Assembly: GCA_037954325.1 (NCBI GenBank)
Contig: JBBMNZ010000030.1
Location: 2,713,501-2,777,500 of the forward strand
DNA from: Fistularia commersonii
Lineage: Eukaryota > Chordata > Actinopteri > Syngnathiformes > Fistulariidae
Direction: 5' to 3'
DNA length: 64,000 bases
In this document: piece by piece, positions 47,351 through 59,753 of the stretch
How the letters are laid out: every line of letters begins with the position of its first letter
How positions within the stretch are numbered: position 1 is the first letter of the stretch
Translations under genes and position numbers: made by a program
Notes under the pieces: model-generated
What the model was told of the DNA's origin: nothing
The model's database searches: none
Seen by the model: the letters and a program-made list of their open reading frames with translations, nothing else

Positions 47351-48440
47351 AATGCATCCACTTGAGGAAAAAAAAACAAGTGATTTTTAAATTCAGCGAT
47401 TCACCGAAAATGCATTGATTTTCTCCATCTTCCTCCCACAGTCCAAAAAAAAAACAGCTTCACCTAAGACACGAAATTATCCACAGGTGCGAAAGAGAGA
47501 AAATATAGTTAGACGTGTCCATATGCGGCCCTGTTATTGACAGCTGACCCTACCTTCCCAAAGGCGTGGTATCCTGTGGAAATGCTTTACTAAGCACACA
47601 AACAGCACGCTTGGGCAAGAATGCGAATTGAGAAAGTGCGACACTATCAAAATATGCGATGTTGCAGAGTACCGGGTTGTGATAAGGATCAGGAGAAACC
47701 GCAGGACAAATTCCAGCTGTGCCGCTTCACGCCTTCTGACCCTGTACACACTGAAAGTTTGCATTGTCCGAAAGTCAAGAGACAGGCATACTTAAGTGAA
47801 TGTGGTAAAAATAATCCCCCTTGTGAGTCTGAAAGAAAAAAAGCATCAGTGTCTTTGCACTCTGGGCGGAGACGTTGCGCAACCAGGAGGGTGAATCACA
47901 CACACTTACAACGCTGTAACCCAGCAACTTGTGTATTTTCCACACAACTTCATGGTCACCCCCGCCCGCAGGGTTTCATGTGATTTTCTTTGCCCCGAGT
48001 CGTGTTTCGCAGGCAGGCGGACGCCTTCGGGGGAGGAAAAAAAATAAAAAATGAAGGTCTCGCCAGCTGCGAATGGAGCTGAACCTCGTGACCGCCGGGG
48101 AGTCGACGGAGGCGTACGGGACGTCCCGTTCGCAGGACGAGCCAAGCGGCGGGATCCTTCCGCGCGGTCCAGACTCTACACCACGTCCTCATATCAGGCC
48201 TGGAGAGAGGGCGTGGAAGCGACGGCGGATTCCTCAGGTTAGTGATAAACCAGGCTTTATGTATCAGAAGGGGTGTGATTCATCCATACGTGTGTGTGAG
48301 TGACCGGCCGGGAGGAGCGGCGCAAACCCGGTACAGAGGTTGTTTGTTTTTTCAAACCCTTCAGACGTGTGCACGTCTGGGAAAAACACACACAAGAACA
48401 GGACGCGTCCACTCCGGGCAGGTTCGGATTCTTCAGCTTG

Positions 48441-48446
48441 TTTAAT
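48441..48446 (-). terminator. Candidate polyadenylation signal (ATTAAA) of the S100 gene
   Basis: An ATTAAA variant signal lies about 57 nt past the S100 stop codon on the minus strand. No AATAAA is closer. Confidence 0.35.
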
Positions 48447-48502
48447 GGACATTGAATGTATCTTTACATAAAAAAAGGCTCTGTGGTGGATTGTGCGCTC
48501 AT

Positions 48503-48883
48503 CTATTGCTTCGCCATCTTTTTCATGTGCACCTTGTAGCACTGCTCGCACGCAATGGACAGTCCCACCACCAGGGAGACGAACTCCTCGAAGTCCACCT
48601 TGCCGTCGCCGTTGGAGTCCAGGTCCTTCATGATCTTGTCCACGGCGGCGGGGTCCTTCTGGGACTGGATGGAGAACGTTGGGGTGAAGAATTTCATTTG
48701 GATCTAAAATGGTGGTAAAGGTGGCCCGCCGTGACCTCTCACCTTCAGGAAGTTGGACAGCTCGTTCTCCATCAGCTCCCTCAGCTCCCGTCGGTTGAGC
48801 GTGTCCCCCTTGCCGTCCTTGGAGGCGTACCGGTGGAAGACGGTGATGAGCGACTCCATCGCGGTCTCCAGTTCCGAAGGCAT
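48503..48883 (-). CDS. S100 family EF-hand calcium-binding protein, S100A1-like
   Basis: S100 proteins are small dimeric calcium sensors that bind target proteins when calcium-loaded. Two coding exons, 48883-48743 and 48664-48503, join in phase 0 to give 100 aa. Exon 1 starts MPSELETAMESLITVFHRYA, closely matching the S100A1 N-terminus, and includes the S100-type first EF-hand (SKDGKGDTLNRREL). Exon 2 carries a canonical 12-residue second EF loop at residues 63-74 (DSNGDGKVDFEE) and ends in a Cys- and Lys-containing tail (ACEQCYKVHMKKMAKQ) that differs from mammalian S100A1. An acceptor at 48898-48897 indicates an upstream non-coding exon. The intron position between the EF-hands is typical of S100 genes. 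The orthologue (s100a1, or a fish-specific S100) is not settled. Confidence 0.93.
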
Positions 48884-48927
48884 GTTTGCGTTTCACCTGA
48901 AGGGAAAAGGAATGGAAAGCTTGAAAA

Positions 48928-48948
48928 AAAAAAAAAAAAAAAAAAAAG
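48928..48948. repeat. Poly-A tract (plus strand) close to S100 coding exon 1
   Basis: A homopolymer of about 20 A on the plus strand. On the gene strand it is a T run about 30 bp upstream of the acceptor. Confidence 0.8.
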
Positions 48949-49533
48949 GTGGAAACCAGAGAGCAGCTTTCAAAATAATAGTTCAGATCTGGGCTTTTTA
49001 CGGCCGGTTTTGCTTTTATATCTAAACTATTTGATATTTCAGCAAGTATTTTCAATCAATATTGAATTTAGAAACTCTATATTTTTTCCCTTTTGTTTAA
49101 TTTTGTATGGATGATTACAAAATAATGGGTGTACATTTATATGATCATTAATAATTTTAGAGTTTGAAATAAAAAGCCAAAAAATGTTAATGTTTAAATT
49201 GCAATTTTCATTTTGTTCAATTTACGTGATACCTAGTTGGCCCGTGCATCAAAATTAAATAAGAAATGTGGAAAAGAAAACACTTGCACACCCCTGGCAT
49301 GGATGATTCCACTACCGTACGAATTCAGGATTTTTCTTGCTGATTTTTTGAAATAATTTATTTTCTTTCAAAATGTATTTGATTTCTTCAAAATTTTACT
49401 TTGGAAACCCCTGTGATTTCACCACTCACTCAGAATGAGTGATGAAATCACTTGATAAAAAGGCCTTCTCTTACAGAGGGAGGGGCAGGGGGGCAAAAGC
49501 CATTCAGATTATACTTTCAGAGTAAACCCCCTT

Positions 49534-49534
<1 letters not shown>

Positions 49535-49618
<84 letters not shown>
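49535..49618. repeat. Longest (CA)n microsatellite of the window
   Basis: About 40 uninterrupted CA units end in ATATATA, within the S100 first intron. Confidence 0.95.
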
Positions 49619-49623
<5 letters not shown>

Positions 49624-50206
49624 CACATCCAAATGTGTCATGACAGGATCTCCTGCATGTTCATTCTCTCTGGACCTTAGCAAAGCAAACACTTGTGGTG
49701 AGATGGAAGTGATTCTGGTGAGTCACACTCATGTGTGCGTGACTGAGTAAGGAGAGAAAGAAAAGAAAGAAAGAAATGCAGGTAGACCCTGTGTGCAGAC
49801 AGATGAGGGTTTAAATGAAAAGAAAGAGCCTGGTGAAGGAGATGGAAAACTTCTGGGAGACAAAAATGTGAGGGAGGAAAAGGAGGAGCGAGGAAGAACA
49901 GGGACGCCTCAAACCACACCCTTAAAAAAATGAAGATTTCAGTAGTCAAATCTGCTCAAAACCGATTAAAACGTGTCTAATACAAGCAAAATATACAAAA
50001 GAAGTAGGCTTCAACTGAACTGAGGCTATTTTAGCCACTGTGGATTAATAATCACGGGTGTGAATTTAACGATGCAAAGGTGGGAACTTGAACGCAACGC
50101 AGCGCCACAGTTTAGAGACAGTTTGACTCATGATGACAATAATTTAAAACAGCTGTCAAATAAAACAACCCACTTTTTTTTGGAAAAGGGGGAAAATCAA
50201 ACTTAC

Positions 50207-50293
50207 CGAGCAGGACGCAGATGGCGCAGAAGGAGAGGTGGGAGGTGTTGGAGAGCTTGGAGAGGAGGGAGAAGCACGGCGGGCGGTTTTATA
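50207..50293 (-). promoter_or_regulatory. Promoter and non-coding first exon of the S100 gene
   Basis: On the minus strand a TATAAAA box lies at 50293-50287. About 80 nt downstream is a consensus donor, CTCG followed by GTAAGT (intron starts at 50206). Splicing to the acceptor before 48896 would give a short 5' UTR exon of about 50 nt. S100 genes typically have a non-coding first exon, so this fits. The start site is inferred to be near 50260. Confidence 0.65.
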
Positions 50294-51821
50294 GTCCGGC
50301 GCCGCCCCGACGAGCCAGGCGGTGATTTGGCGTGAAAGCCGCCGGTCAGACGGTACGTAAACGTTACATGGACTCTCCAAAGGTATGAACACATGAAGCT
50401 CGTCTGCAGGCGTGTGTGTGTGTCAGATGACGCATGAGTGGAATCGAGTTTTATCCATGTATTTACCCTTCTGTGAGGAATCAGACAAAAAAATATCTCT
50501 TATTAGAATCGGTTAGTTCTCGGAACTTCCTCCAAGTGGCTGCAATCGCAAGCCGAGCAGAAAAGAGAGGTTTTAAAAGAATCGGAACGGTTCAGAAGTT
50601 GAACAAATCTCCTGCGAGGCAAAGAGACGGGAAAACTCCGCCCTTCTGCAATTTTTTTTTTTTTTTTTTGCGTGGACATGAAGGGATTCTAGCGCCCCCT
50701 TGTGGTCAAACCAGGCAATTACAACAAATATACATTGCCGATGACGATTTTAGAGATTTTGTTTTTAAACGTTTCGATCGTTTCAGAGGACGCTTTCTCC
50801 TCCAAGCCAAAAAAAAAAACGATTACAATTTTGTATGTTTTCGTAGGGAGAAGATGATGGAGTGACTCCCATTCGGCCCTGGAGGCTGACACGTCGTCCG
50901 GTGTCGTGACCTTTACGTCCTCGCTGCTGCTGGACATGGATGTTGGACAGAAAATCAAAAGTACAACCGATTTTAATTTCACTTTTATTTTTTCCCTAAA
51001 GATGTCATTTGTCTTTTGCCATTGAAGCACCTTTGAAATAGGAGTTGTTCCCCTCAGTATAAGAAGTCAGAAAACATAACCCAGCCAACCAAGTGGTTGA
51101 TATTAAAATGTTGCAGGGCTTCAAACGCACAGAGGATGTATAAAAAATAAAACGGTAGCAAAGGGAAAAGTTCAATCCTTTGAATCAATTTTAAATTTAG
51201 GATTCCCCCAAGCAACAAGCATTCATGGTTCCACTCATTTTATTTTATTTTATTTTATTTTAGCCTTTTTGTGATTTATTTTTTCTTGTGCATGCACATG
51301 TATATTCTTCTTTACGGTGCTTATTCTGTATATAGTGTTCGCCTTAGGGTTTTTCGCGCTGCTGGTCGCTGAGGGCAACCGGTGCAGGATGGGAGGAGGC
51401 GGGGAGGTTGGTGGGTGGTGGTGGGGGGGCAAAGGGGAGGAGGGGGACGTCTGTGAGAGGAGTGAATCCACAGGAACACCGTGGCCAGCGTGGATCTTGA
51501 CTTCCACTATTCAAAAATTGTTAGTATTTTTCCTATTTCTGCTCTTTTTCTTTTTCTCACTCGCGTTATTTCTCATCGAGCATCCGGATACAGAGCCGTG
51601 CTGTGACCCCCCCCCACCCCCATCCCCCTTGCAAAAAAAAAACAAAAAAACACAAAATCTGCATCTAACGCTCGACTGGGAGGAGAGGGCTCACTATTTA
51701 ATCTAGATTGCTATTTGCATTGCATCCCCTCCTTGCGTGGACATGGCCCGTGGGCGACGCGCGTCTCGCTTCGTGTCCAGATGATGGCAACCGGACGCAG
51801 ACGGTTCGATTCCCCTAAAAT
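50294..51821. other. Head-to-head intergenic region between the S100 gene and trim46
   Basis: About 1.5 kb without a recognised gene. It contains a T run (50652-50669), a CTCF-like motif (50692-50707), an (ATTTT)n stretch (51240-51262) and an octamer ATTTGCAT (51713-51720), the last about 100 bp before the trim46 start codon. Confidence 0.6.
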
Positions 51822-54800
51822 ATGGATGGGATGGATTTAAAAGCAGCCTCGTCGACGATGGAAGCCTTGGCTCGTCTCAGTGTGAGTACAACCGGCGCTG
51901 TCACCGGAAATTCGGGGTTATTGGTAAAGCATAAGTGTGTGTGTGTGTGTGTGTGTGTCGTAGGGGAGTCGGTCTATTTTTTACATCCACACCGATTGCA
52001 TGCGTTGCGTGCACGGCTCCATTCACCCCCTCCTTGCATTAAAATCCCCATCCAGATAGAAAGATGCGTGTAATCTGCTGTGAGAATAAACATGGCGTGG
52101 ATCGCGTCGTGTTTCGTAACCCCACGTTGGACGGAAGTCCCTCACCTCCGGTCCTGATTCACCGGAACCGACAGAAAAGGTGCCCTATTTTAAATGTATT
52201 CACATTTCAAATCGCCTTTTGTCTATTTTTTTTTTTTTTGTCTGTATCATCTCGCGAAATATCTGTAAGGGGAGGGGTGGGGGCGACAGCGACTGGATGC
52301 TTGTTTCCATGGAGACGAGCGGACCGTGCACGGTGATGCTGCGTGCAGATAGAGGTTAGGACGCAGGGGATGGAGACGAGCTGTTTGGAGGGAGGGGAAA
52401 AAAAAAACCTGCAGACAAATCCCTGGATATCACACACACACACACACACACACGCAGTTTCTCAGTGTTACCCCAAGGAGGGAGGGCTTTTAGCTGGCGA
52501 TGTAATGTCTGACACCCCGACCCCTCCCTCTGCATAACCCCCCCCTCCTCCGTCAGAGCTGCGCGGCTGCAGGAAACGCGACTGTCATGGCGCCGCGGTT
52601 CCAGGTGAAGGTAAGGATGCGGCGTCCTTCCGGCAGGACGCCGCCGCCTCTCGCTGCCTGCTAGGAAATCTTCTGGAGCGCATTTTTACGGCCTTTTGCA
52701 TGAATGTGCGGAATCGGCGCTGCGCTAAGCATCCTCCCGGCCTCGCTTACCGTCGCAGGGCCTCTGTGACGGACAGACAAATCCCGGCGGTTTGTCCAGT
52801 CTGGGTTTTTTTTAACCGACGCAGGAGGGGACGGGGACGGGGTGACCTTGGCCGGAGGTCAAGCCGGCGTGTCAAGGACGTCTGGGAGCGAGGGGAGGCC
52901 CGGCGTGGAGGTGAAGCCTCGGTGGCGGCGCCACGTCAGCCGGCGGGGTCTCGGTGATTGACGCCGGCCGTAACCATGGCGCCCCCGGGGGGGGGGGGGG
53001 GCTTTGTCACCGTCAGTCACTGCGCTTTTCGCTGTCACATCGACGTCCGGGAGTGAAAAAGACGTGGCGCTCATCGCTCCCCTGTCCTCCCTCAGTCTTG
53101 ACCAGCGAGGGGAATCCAACCAGTGACGGGAAAGCATGTCACGAACTGAGGAACGCCGAATTTTAAGTGTTCTTTCTCAAGATCGAGGTGGACAATTCAT
53201 TTTTACAAGGGGCCAGATGAGAAACCTGAATGGCGTTGGAGGGTCAGACTTATTTCTGCTCAAGATCAATCACGCCCCAATTGTACAGGACTGTTCTTTA
53301 TCTTCTGTAATGCAATTACAAAAACAAAAATGTTATACATTCTGGATTCATTACAAATCAACTGAAATATTGCAAGCCTTTCATTATTTTAATATTGCTG
53401 ATTATGGGTTACATCTTAAGAAAACTCGAAAATCCCATCTCAAAATATTACAGTATCATGAAAAAGTAATTTTTGTTTTTTTAATTGCATTACAGAAGAT
53501 AAAGAACTTTATCACGATATTATAATTTTCGGAGACCGTCCTGTAAATGACATATCCTGATTAGCAGCTACTGTCAACGGATAGCATGTTTCTGCCACAG
53601 AGTTCAACAAACGCTCCTTAGTAAACTGGCCGTCCGAAAACAGATTATTTTTCTGGCGATTTTGTGGGATATGCTGTAAGTTGCTGCATTTCTTGGTGTG
53701 CAAAGCTTTATAAAAATACCCTTGTTGGGTTTGCGGTTTTCGCTAGCAAAATATCTGACTGCCTTCATCGAACAAGTCTATGTATCCTTCTTCATGATTC
53801 AAATTGCAAATTGGCTTCTGTTGATAAATATTTATAAAACAAATATTTAATATTTTTATATATCTGGCAATAATATTTGGACTGATCATCTGTCACTTGA
53901 GCAGTTTAGAAAATCCCCGATATTTGCAGATTATGTTCTGGGACGGGGATATTCTGTCGGGATTGTTCAAAATAATCCCCGCATTTATTCAGATGTTGCT
54001 CTATGAGACTTCTCATGACATAATCTGCGGATTAACCCCCCGCTAACTGGGCCGTGTGGAGTGGAAGCGACATTTCTGTGGAGTTTTCCCCAAATGTGAA
54101 TTCACGTTTTGTCGTTTTGCAGAGAAACAGGAACCTTGCGTGATTATTTTCGGTATTTGTGATAGTTCCATTGTCTTCTGTGCAGAAGCCTGATTTATAC
54201 ACAAATAATACATGTAATCATATACATGTGCTTGTAAATACACATGTATATACGTTACATATATTTATACATACTTTTTACTTTATTTTTATTCATTTCT
54301 TTTGAGTTTTACAATTTTTTTAAAATGTTATGTTTATTATTATTTGCTTTTTTAGTCTTTATTTTTATATGGAGTTCTATTTTTCCATGTTACTCTGTGA
54401 GTAAATCCCTCAAGGATCAATAAAAGATTCTTATTCTGATTCAGTTTGATGAACCTCCATTAGCATCCTCTTTATTTTTGTCAACATTTTTGCCGCTCTT
54501 TCTGTTCTCGTTGTTGTCGTTTTAGTTGTTTATTCTCACCTTTTCTGTTGTTTTTTAATTCGCTTGTCTATTTTTATCCTTGTTGTTGTTCATTTTGCCG
54601 TCTTTAAATTGTCTCTTTTATTTATATTTATACCCATATTTATTGATTATCATTGTTGTGCTGCTGTGATAAAGTCTTATCTTATCTCATCAATAAAATT
54701 TTATCTGATCTCATCTTACCTTCTATTATCTTATTTTATCTCATTGTCTCTTATCTTATTTTTATTTTATCTTAGCTCAACTGTAGCTCATCTTATCTTA

Positions 54801-55780
54801 TCTCATTTCGTGTTATCTTATTACCTTATCTCATCTCACCTCATTGCATCTTCTCTTATCTTTATTTTATCTTAACTTATCTCATTTGATCTTATCTTAT
54901 CTTATCTTAACATCTTAACTCATCTTATCTCATTTCATCTTCTCTTATCTTTATTTTATCTTAGCTTATCTCATCTTTTATCTTATTTCATTTCGTCTTA
55001 GCTCATCTCATCTCATCTTCTCGTATTTCATTTTATCTTAGCTCATCTCATCTTCTCTTATCTGTCTTAATTAATCTTGTCTTGTTTTATCTTATTTTTT
55101 CTTATCTTATCATGCCTTATCCTGTTATATCGTCTTTTCTCAACTCAACTCAACTCAGCAAAACTTAACTTCCTTCTTAACTTAACTTAACTTAACTTAA
55201 CTTAGCTTAACTTAACTTGTCTTTCTCCTCTTTCTCCCCGCAGTCCAACATGAAGAGCCTGGAGCAGGAGCTCCACTGCCCGGTGTGCAAGGACGTGGTG
55301 AGGCAGCCGGTGGTGCTGCCGTGCCTCCACAGCGTCTGCCTCATGTGCGCCTCCGAGGTGCTGACGGCGAGCGGCTACCCGCCGCCCGAGCTTCCCCCGG
55401 AGCCCAACTCCCCGGCCTCCACGCCGAACGCCCGCTCCCCCCGGCAGGCCCGCAGGCCCACGCCCAAAAACGAGCAGCGGCCCATCGACCGCGTGCTGAG
55501 GGCAGGTGGGTGAATCAAAAACTTGAACCGCCGTTAAAACTTGAACCCCGCTCACGACCGGATTCCCCTTTCCTGGGTTTTCCAGGTCCGCACCCCCCTT
55601 CGCCGTCCACGCCGCGCTCGCCGGGGTACGGGACCTACCCGGGGCGGCGGCGCAAGGAAGGGCCGGCCCTGGTGATGATGTTCCCCTGCGCGCCCTGCGG
55701 ACGGGATGTGGAGCTCGGAGAGAAGGGCCTCACCGACTGCCTGCGAAACCTCACCTTGGAGCGCATCGTGGAGAGGTGAG

Positions 55781-55811
<31 letters not shown>

Positions 55812-58800
55812 TGTTATTCATTGGGAATAACATCATGGATCATTAACATACATATTTATATACATTTTGTTTATCCTTGTTGTTCATTTGATTGTCTATT
55901 TTTTGGGGGATGTCATTCACTATCTTTTTAATTGTTTCTTTTATTTATGCTCATATTATTGATATTGTTATAGTCGTGTTGCTGTGACAAAAGAATTTTC
56001 CCTATGGGGATCATTAAAATCTTATCTTATCTCACCTCATATTATCTTCTCTTATCTGATTTCATTTTATCTTAGCTCATCTCATGTCATCTTCTCTAAT
56101 TTCATCTTATCTTATCTTATCTTATCTTATCTTATCTTATCTTATCTTATCTCGTCTTGTCTTATTTTATCTTATCTTATCTCATCTTATCTTATCTCAT
56201 TTTCTCTTATCTTATTTCATTTTATCTTATCTCATCTCATCTTCTCTTATTTTATCTTATCTTATCTTATCTTATCTTATCTTATCTTATCTTATCTTAT
56301 CTTATCTGGACCCATTCATTTTATCTAAAATGAATAAGTAAGAGTATTTCCCGACAGTTTTTTAGCAAAGGCACATAATTTACATTAGAAAAATCATACG
56401 CCGCACCAAATGAACATTTCAAAAACGTTTTTAATGTGATGGTATTTCTTTAATGGCACCAGTAAAGCAGTAAAATAATTGAAAAGTGAAAAAAGGGTTT
56501 ATTGCACTGTGCTGTATGTGAGGTTCAAGTGTCCAGGGTTGTGTGGAATCTGGTAAAAACTCATTTTCAATCTGTTTGTTTTTAACTTGATTTTCCAAAA
56601 CCATCCAAAACCGATGGCAACAGTTGGAGTAAGTGGTGGGATGGATCTCTTGATTACTTAGTTTGACCATTGATTGATGGAGAAATGTGGGTCTCTTAAC
56701 CTGACAAAAAATGATTTATTGAATTTGAATTTTGAATTTGAAAAATTTGAATTTGAATAAGGTGTCTTTGTACATCTTTCTACGCGGGCAGTGTGCAGTG
56801 ACAGGAAGAACAATGAAATGCTTTTCCACATGAACACGTGTCAAACTCAAGGCCCGCGGGCCAAAAGTGGCCCGCCACCTCGCTTTATGTGGCCCGCGAG
56901 AACGTCTTAAAAGGTCTGATAGTTTAAAATAAATAAGTCAAACGTGTGCATTGACCATAAACTACATTTCTCACTATTCACGCTGATCATGTTACCCGCA
57001 AAGTGACGGCGTACAAATGATCAAATGATCCCGAAATATCCCGGATGAGAAAAGTTAATGGTTTTGAACAAGGTTAATGTCATAACTAGTGTTAGATCAC
57101 ATTTTGATTTATTGACTTTGATAATTTGATCATTGATTGATGGAGTAATGTGGGTTTCTTAACCTGCCAATATAAAATGATTCATGCTGTACCAGAGCAA
57201 CGTAACTTTATTTTTTGCATCTATGCAAATGCGTATATAATGTTTTGGATTTGAATGAGTCATAAATTCAGTTATTTAACATAAAGGAGCAGTTACATGC
57301 ATTTTACATTAAGTTACATTTATACCGTTACTATTACATGTGGCCTTTTGAGGGCAACAATTACACTGATGTGACACTAGATCATAACAATGCAAGTCAC
57401 ATGACCAGAGACTTGTGTGGCTCCGCCCCCTCCCGCCCCTCCGCCGCCGGCGGCGCCAGGTACCGGCACACGGTGAGTCTGGGCAGCGTGGCCGTGATGT
57501 GCCAGTTCTGCAAGCCTCCGCAGGCCCTGGAGGCCACCAAGGGCTGCGCCGACTGCCGGGCCAATTTCTGCAACGAGTGTTTCAAGCTGTACCACCCGTG
57601 GGGGACGCCGCGGGCGCAGCACGAGCACATCCAGCCCACCCTCAACTTCAGGCCCAAGGTGGGTGGGATGTCTCCACACACACATTTAAATGGTTTTAAT
57701 TACAAGGAGATAAGCCCAAATGAGGAAAAAAAAATGATCTACAGTATGAGGATTTATCTATAAGGATGCTCTTTTATTGTATAAAAACTGTTGTCAGGTG
57801 TGTTAATTGGACCCTTAATATTAATTAATTGATATTGTTCTTGAAATAGTAAACAACAGCGAAAATAGTGCACAAAAAAACAATGATTTTATTGAACAAA
57901 AACCTGTTCGTGCCTGCATAAAGGAGCTTCTTTTTTAACTGAAGGCTTTTTAGTTGCTTGCGCTTTATTTACCATATTTTGTGTGTTATCTCATTTTTTT
58001 TTTTTCCAAGGACTTTGAAAGGAGGTGCACTGAAGGGGAGAATTATTTTTGGTATTGGATTTCCTCAACATGCATTAAGCTTTTTTATGTGTTTTATAAT
58101 TACTGTTGTTTGGGGATCATTTTAAAACTCTTGATATTTAAAGAAAAAATCCAGAAAAGAAAAATAGAGATTTCTATTAATTTTTTTGTATAATATTTTC
58201 AGAACACTACTTGAAAAATGATTTTGTTACTGTTGTTATGTTGGTGAAAGAAACATCTAAGAATGATCTATTTACCAATTAACTTTGTCCTCATTTTGTC
58301 CTGGGTTTTAGCTGTTTCATAATAAAAAAGGAAACACCACAAAAACACTTAAAGCCCGTGAAAATGAATTGAGATTTAGCAACGACGCACCCACCTTAAT
58401 TATTTACTTGGCATCCAATGGATACCAAAAATATAAGATAAACTTTATTGATCCCTATAGGGGAAAGTCCTTTGTCACAACGGTGTGACGGTTATGTAAA
58501 AAAAAAAGAAATAAATATGAATATAAAAATGAGTATAAATAGATATAGAATGGCAGAAGACAGGATATAGCAAGACAAAAAAAATAAAAAAAGACACACC
58601 ACGTCTCCGCGCTCTGTATTTGTGTGTCTGTCCGTCTCCGATCAGCTCGGTGTCACAATCCTTTATTTATTTTATTTTTATCTATTTATCTCAGCCAGAT
58701 GCTGCATCTGATCTATTTTGAGTTTTACCACAACAATGGCAAAAGAAGAGCATGCACAAAAAAAAGCTCATTATTATTATTATTTTTTTGGGGGGGGCGG

Positions 58801-59704
58801 GCATTAGGATGGGCCTTTTGCACAGCCATGATTGATTTAAAAAAAAAAAAATATAGATATAAATACAAGCTTATTTTATGGTAACCCCCAGGTTCTGACC
58901 TGCACGGAGCACGACCAGGAGAAGCTGCAGTTCTACTGCCGGTCATGTCAGCGGCTGCTCTGCCCGCTCTGCAAGCTGCGCCGCGTCCACTCCGGACACA
59001 AGATCCTGCCCGTGGCCCACGCTTACCAGGCCCTGAAGGTGCCGCCGCCGAAACACAAGCAAACACGACCGGCGTTTGCACATTTAATGCTAAACCACGG
59101 TTACCATGCTGCTTGTCAGGATGATTTTGTCCGAACAATGCGTGTGTCTCGCATCCCTGTCACTTCCTGTCGCATTCGCTACATGTGCGGATGTAGTTAG
59201 CTTCAACCCTTCGCGCTGCAACTTTCCTCATGTTCTCCACCCGACAGGAGAAGATTACGAAGGAGATGAACTACATTCTGTCCAACCAGGACACGGTCCT
59301 GTCCCAGATTACGCAGCTGGAGAGCGCCATCACTCAGACGGAGGTGATTAATACTTTAGGCCGACATGTGTCAAACTCAAGGCCCGCGGGCCAAATGTGT
59401 CCCACCACATCATCTTATATAGTCCTTGAAAAGTCTGATTGTCCTAAAATAAATAAGTCAAACACGCTATTAGATTGCAGTGAACCGTCATCAGTGGCGA
59501 TTTTCATTACACGGCTGGAATGAACGCCGGTACTGAACGCCGGTGGTCAGCAGGGTCACTCACCCTCCATGTTTGTAGTCTTTCATGCTAAAAGATCATT
59601 TTGTTTATTAGCCGTGCATTCACGCTTATTGAAGACCACTTAATACATCCAGACGAGTTTGGACAACACAATTATGAATTGATGATACTCTTATCCCCCG
59701 GACA

Positions 59705-59753
<49 letters not shown>

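Larger units (their letters stand above)
41172..48502. other. Intergenic region between snx27 and the S100 gene
   Basis: No protein-coding gene was recognised. After the satellite array (to about 43.1 kb) comes AT-rich unique sequence, a family A DNA element (44.25-44.69 kb), a probable retroelement remnant (45.74-46.3 kb), a CTCF-like motif (46.98 kb) and a retroposon tail fragment (47.16-47.35 kb). A 120-codon frame at 47621-47983 contains a cysteine-rich start, but I recognise no family in it. Confidence 0.65.

Noticed and set aside
47621..47983. 120-codon frame beginning MRIEKVRHYQNMRCC
   Set aside because: The early cysteines recall a zinc finger, but no complete pattern follows, there are no flanking exons, and composition is like neighbouring intergenic DNA.
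57415..57699. Alternative frames across trim46 exon 4
   Set aside because: They are shadows of the B-box 1 exon, whose correct frame is fixed by phase and by conserved Cys/His residues.
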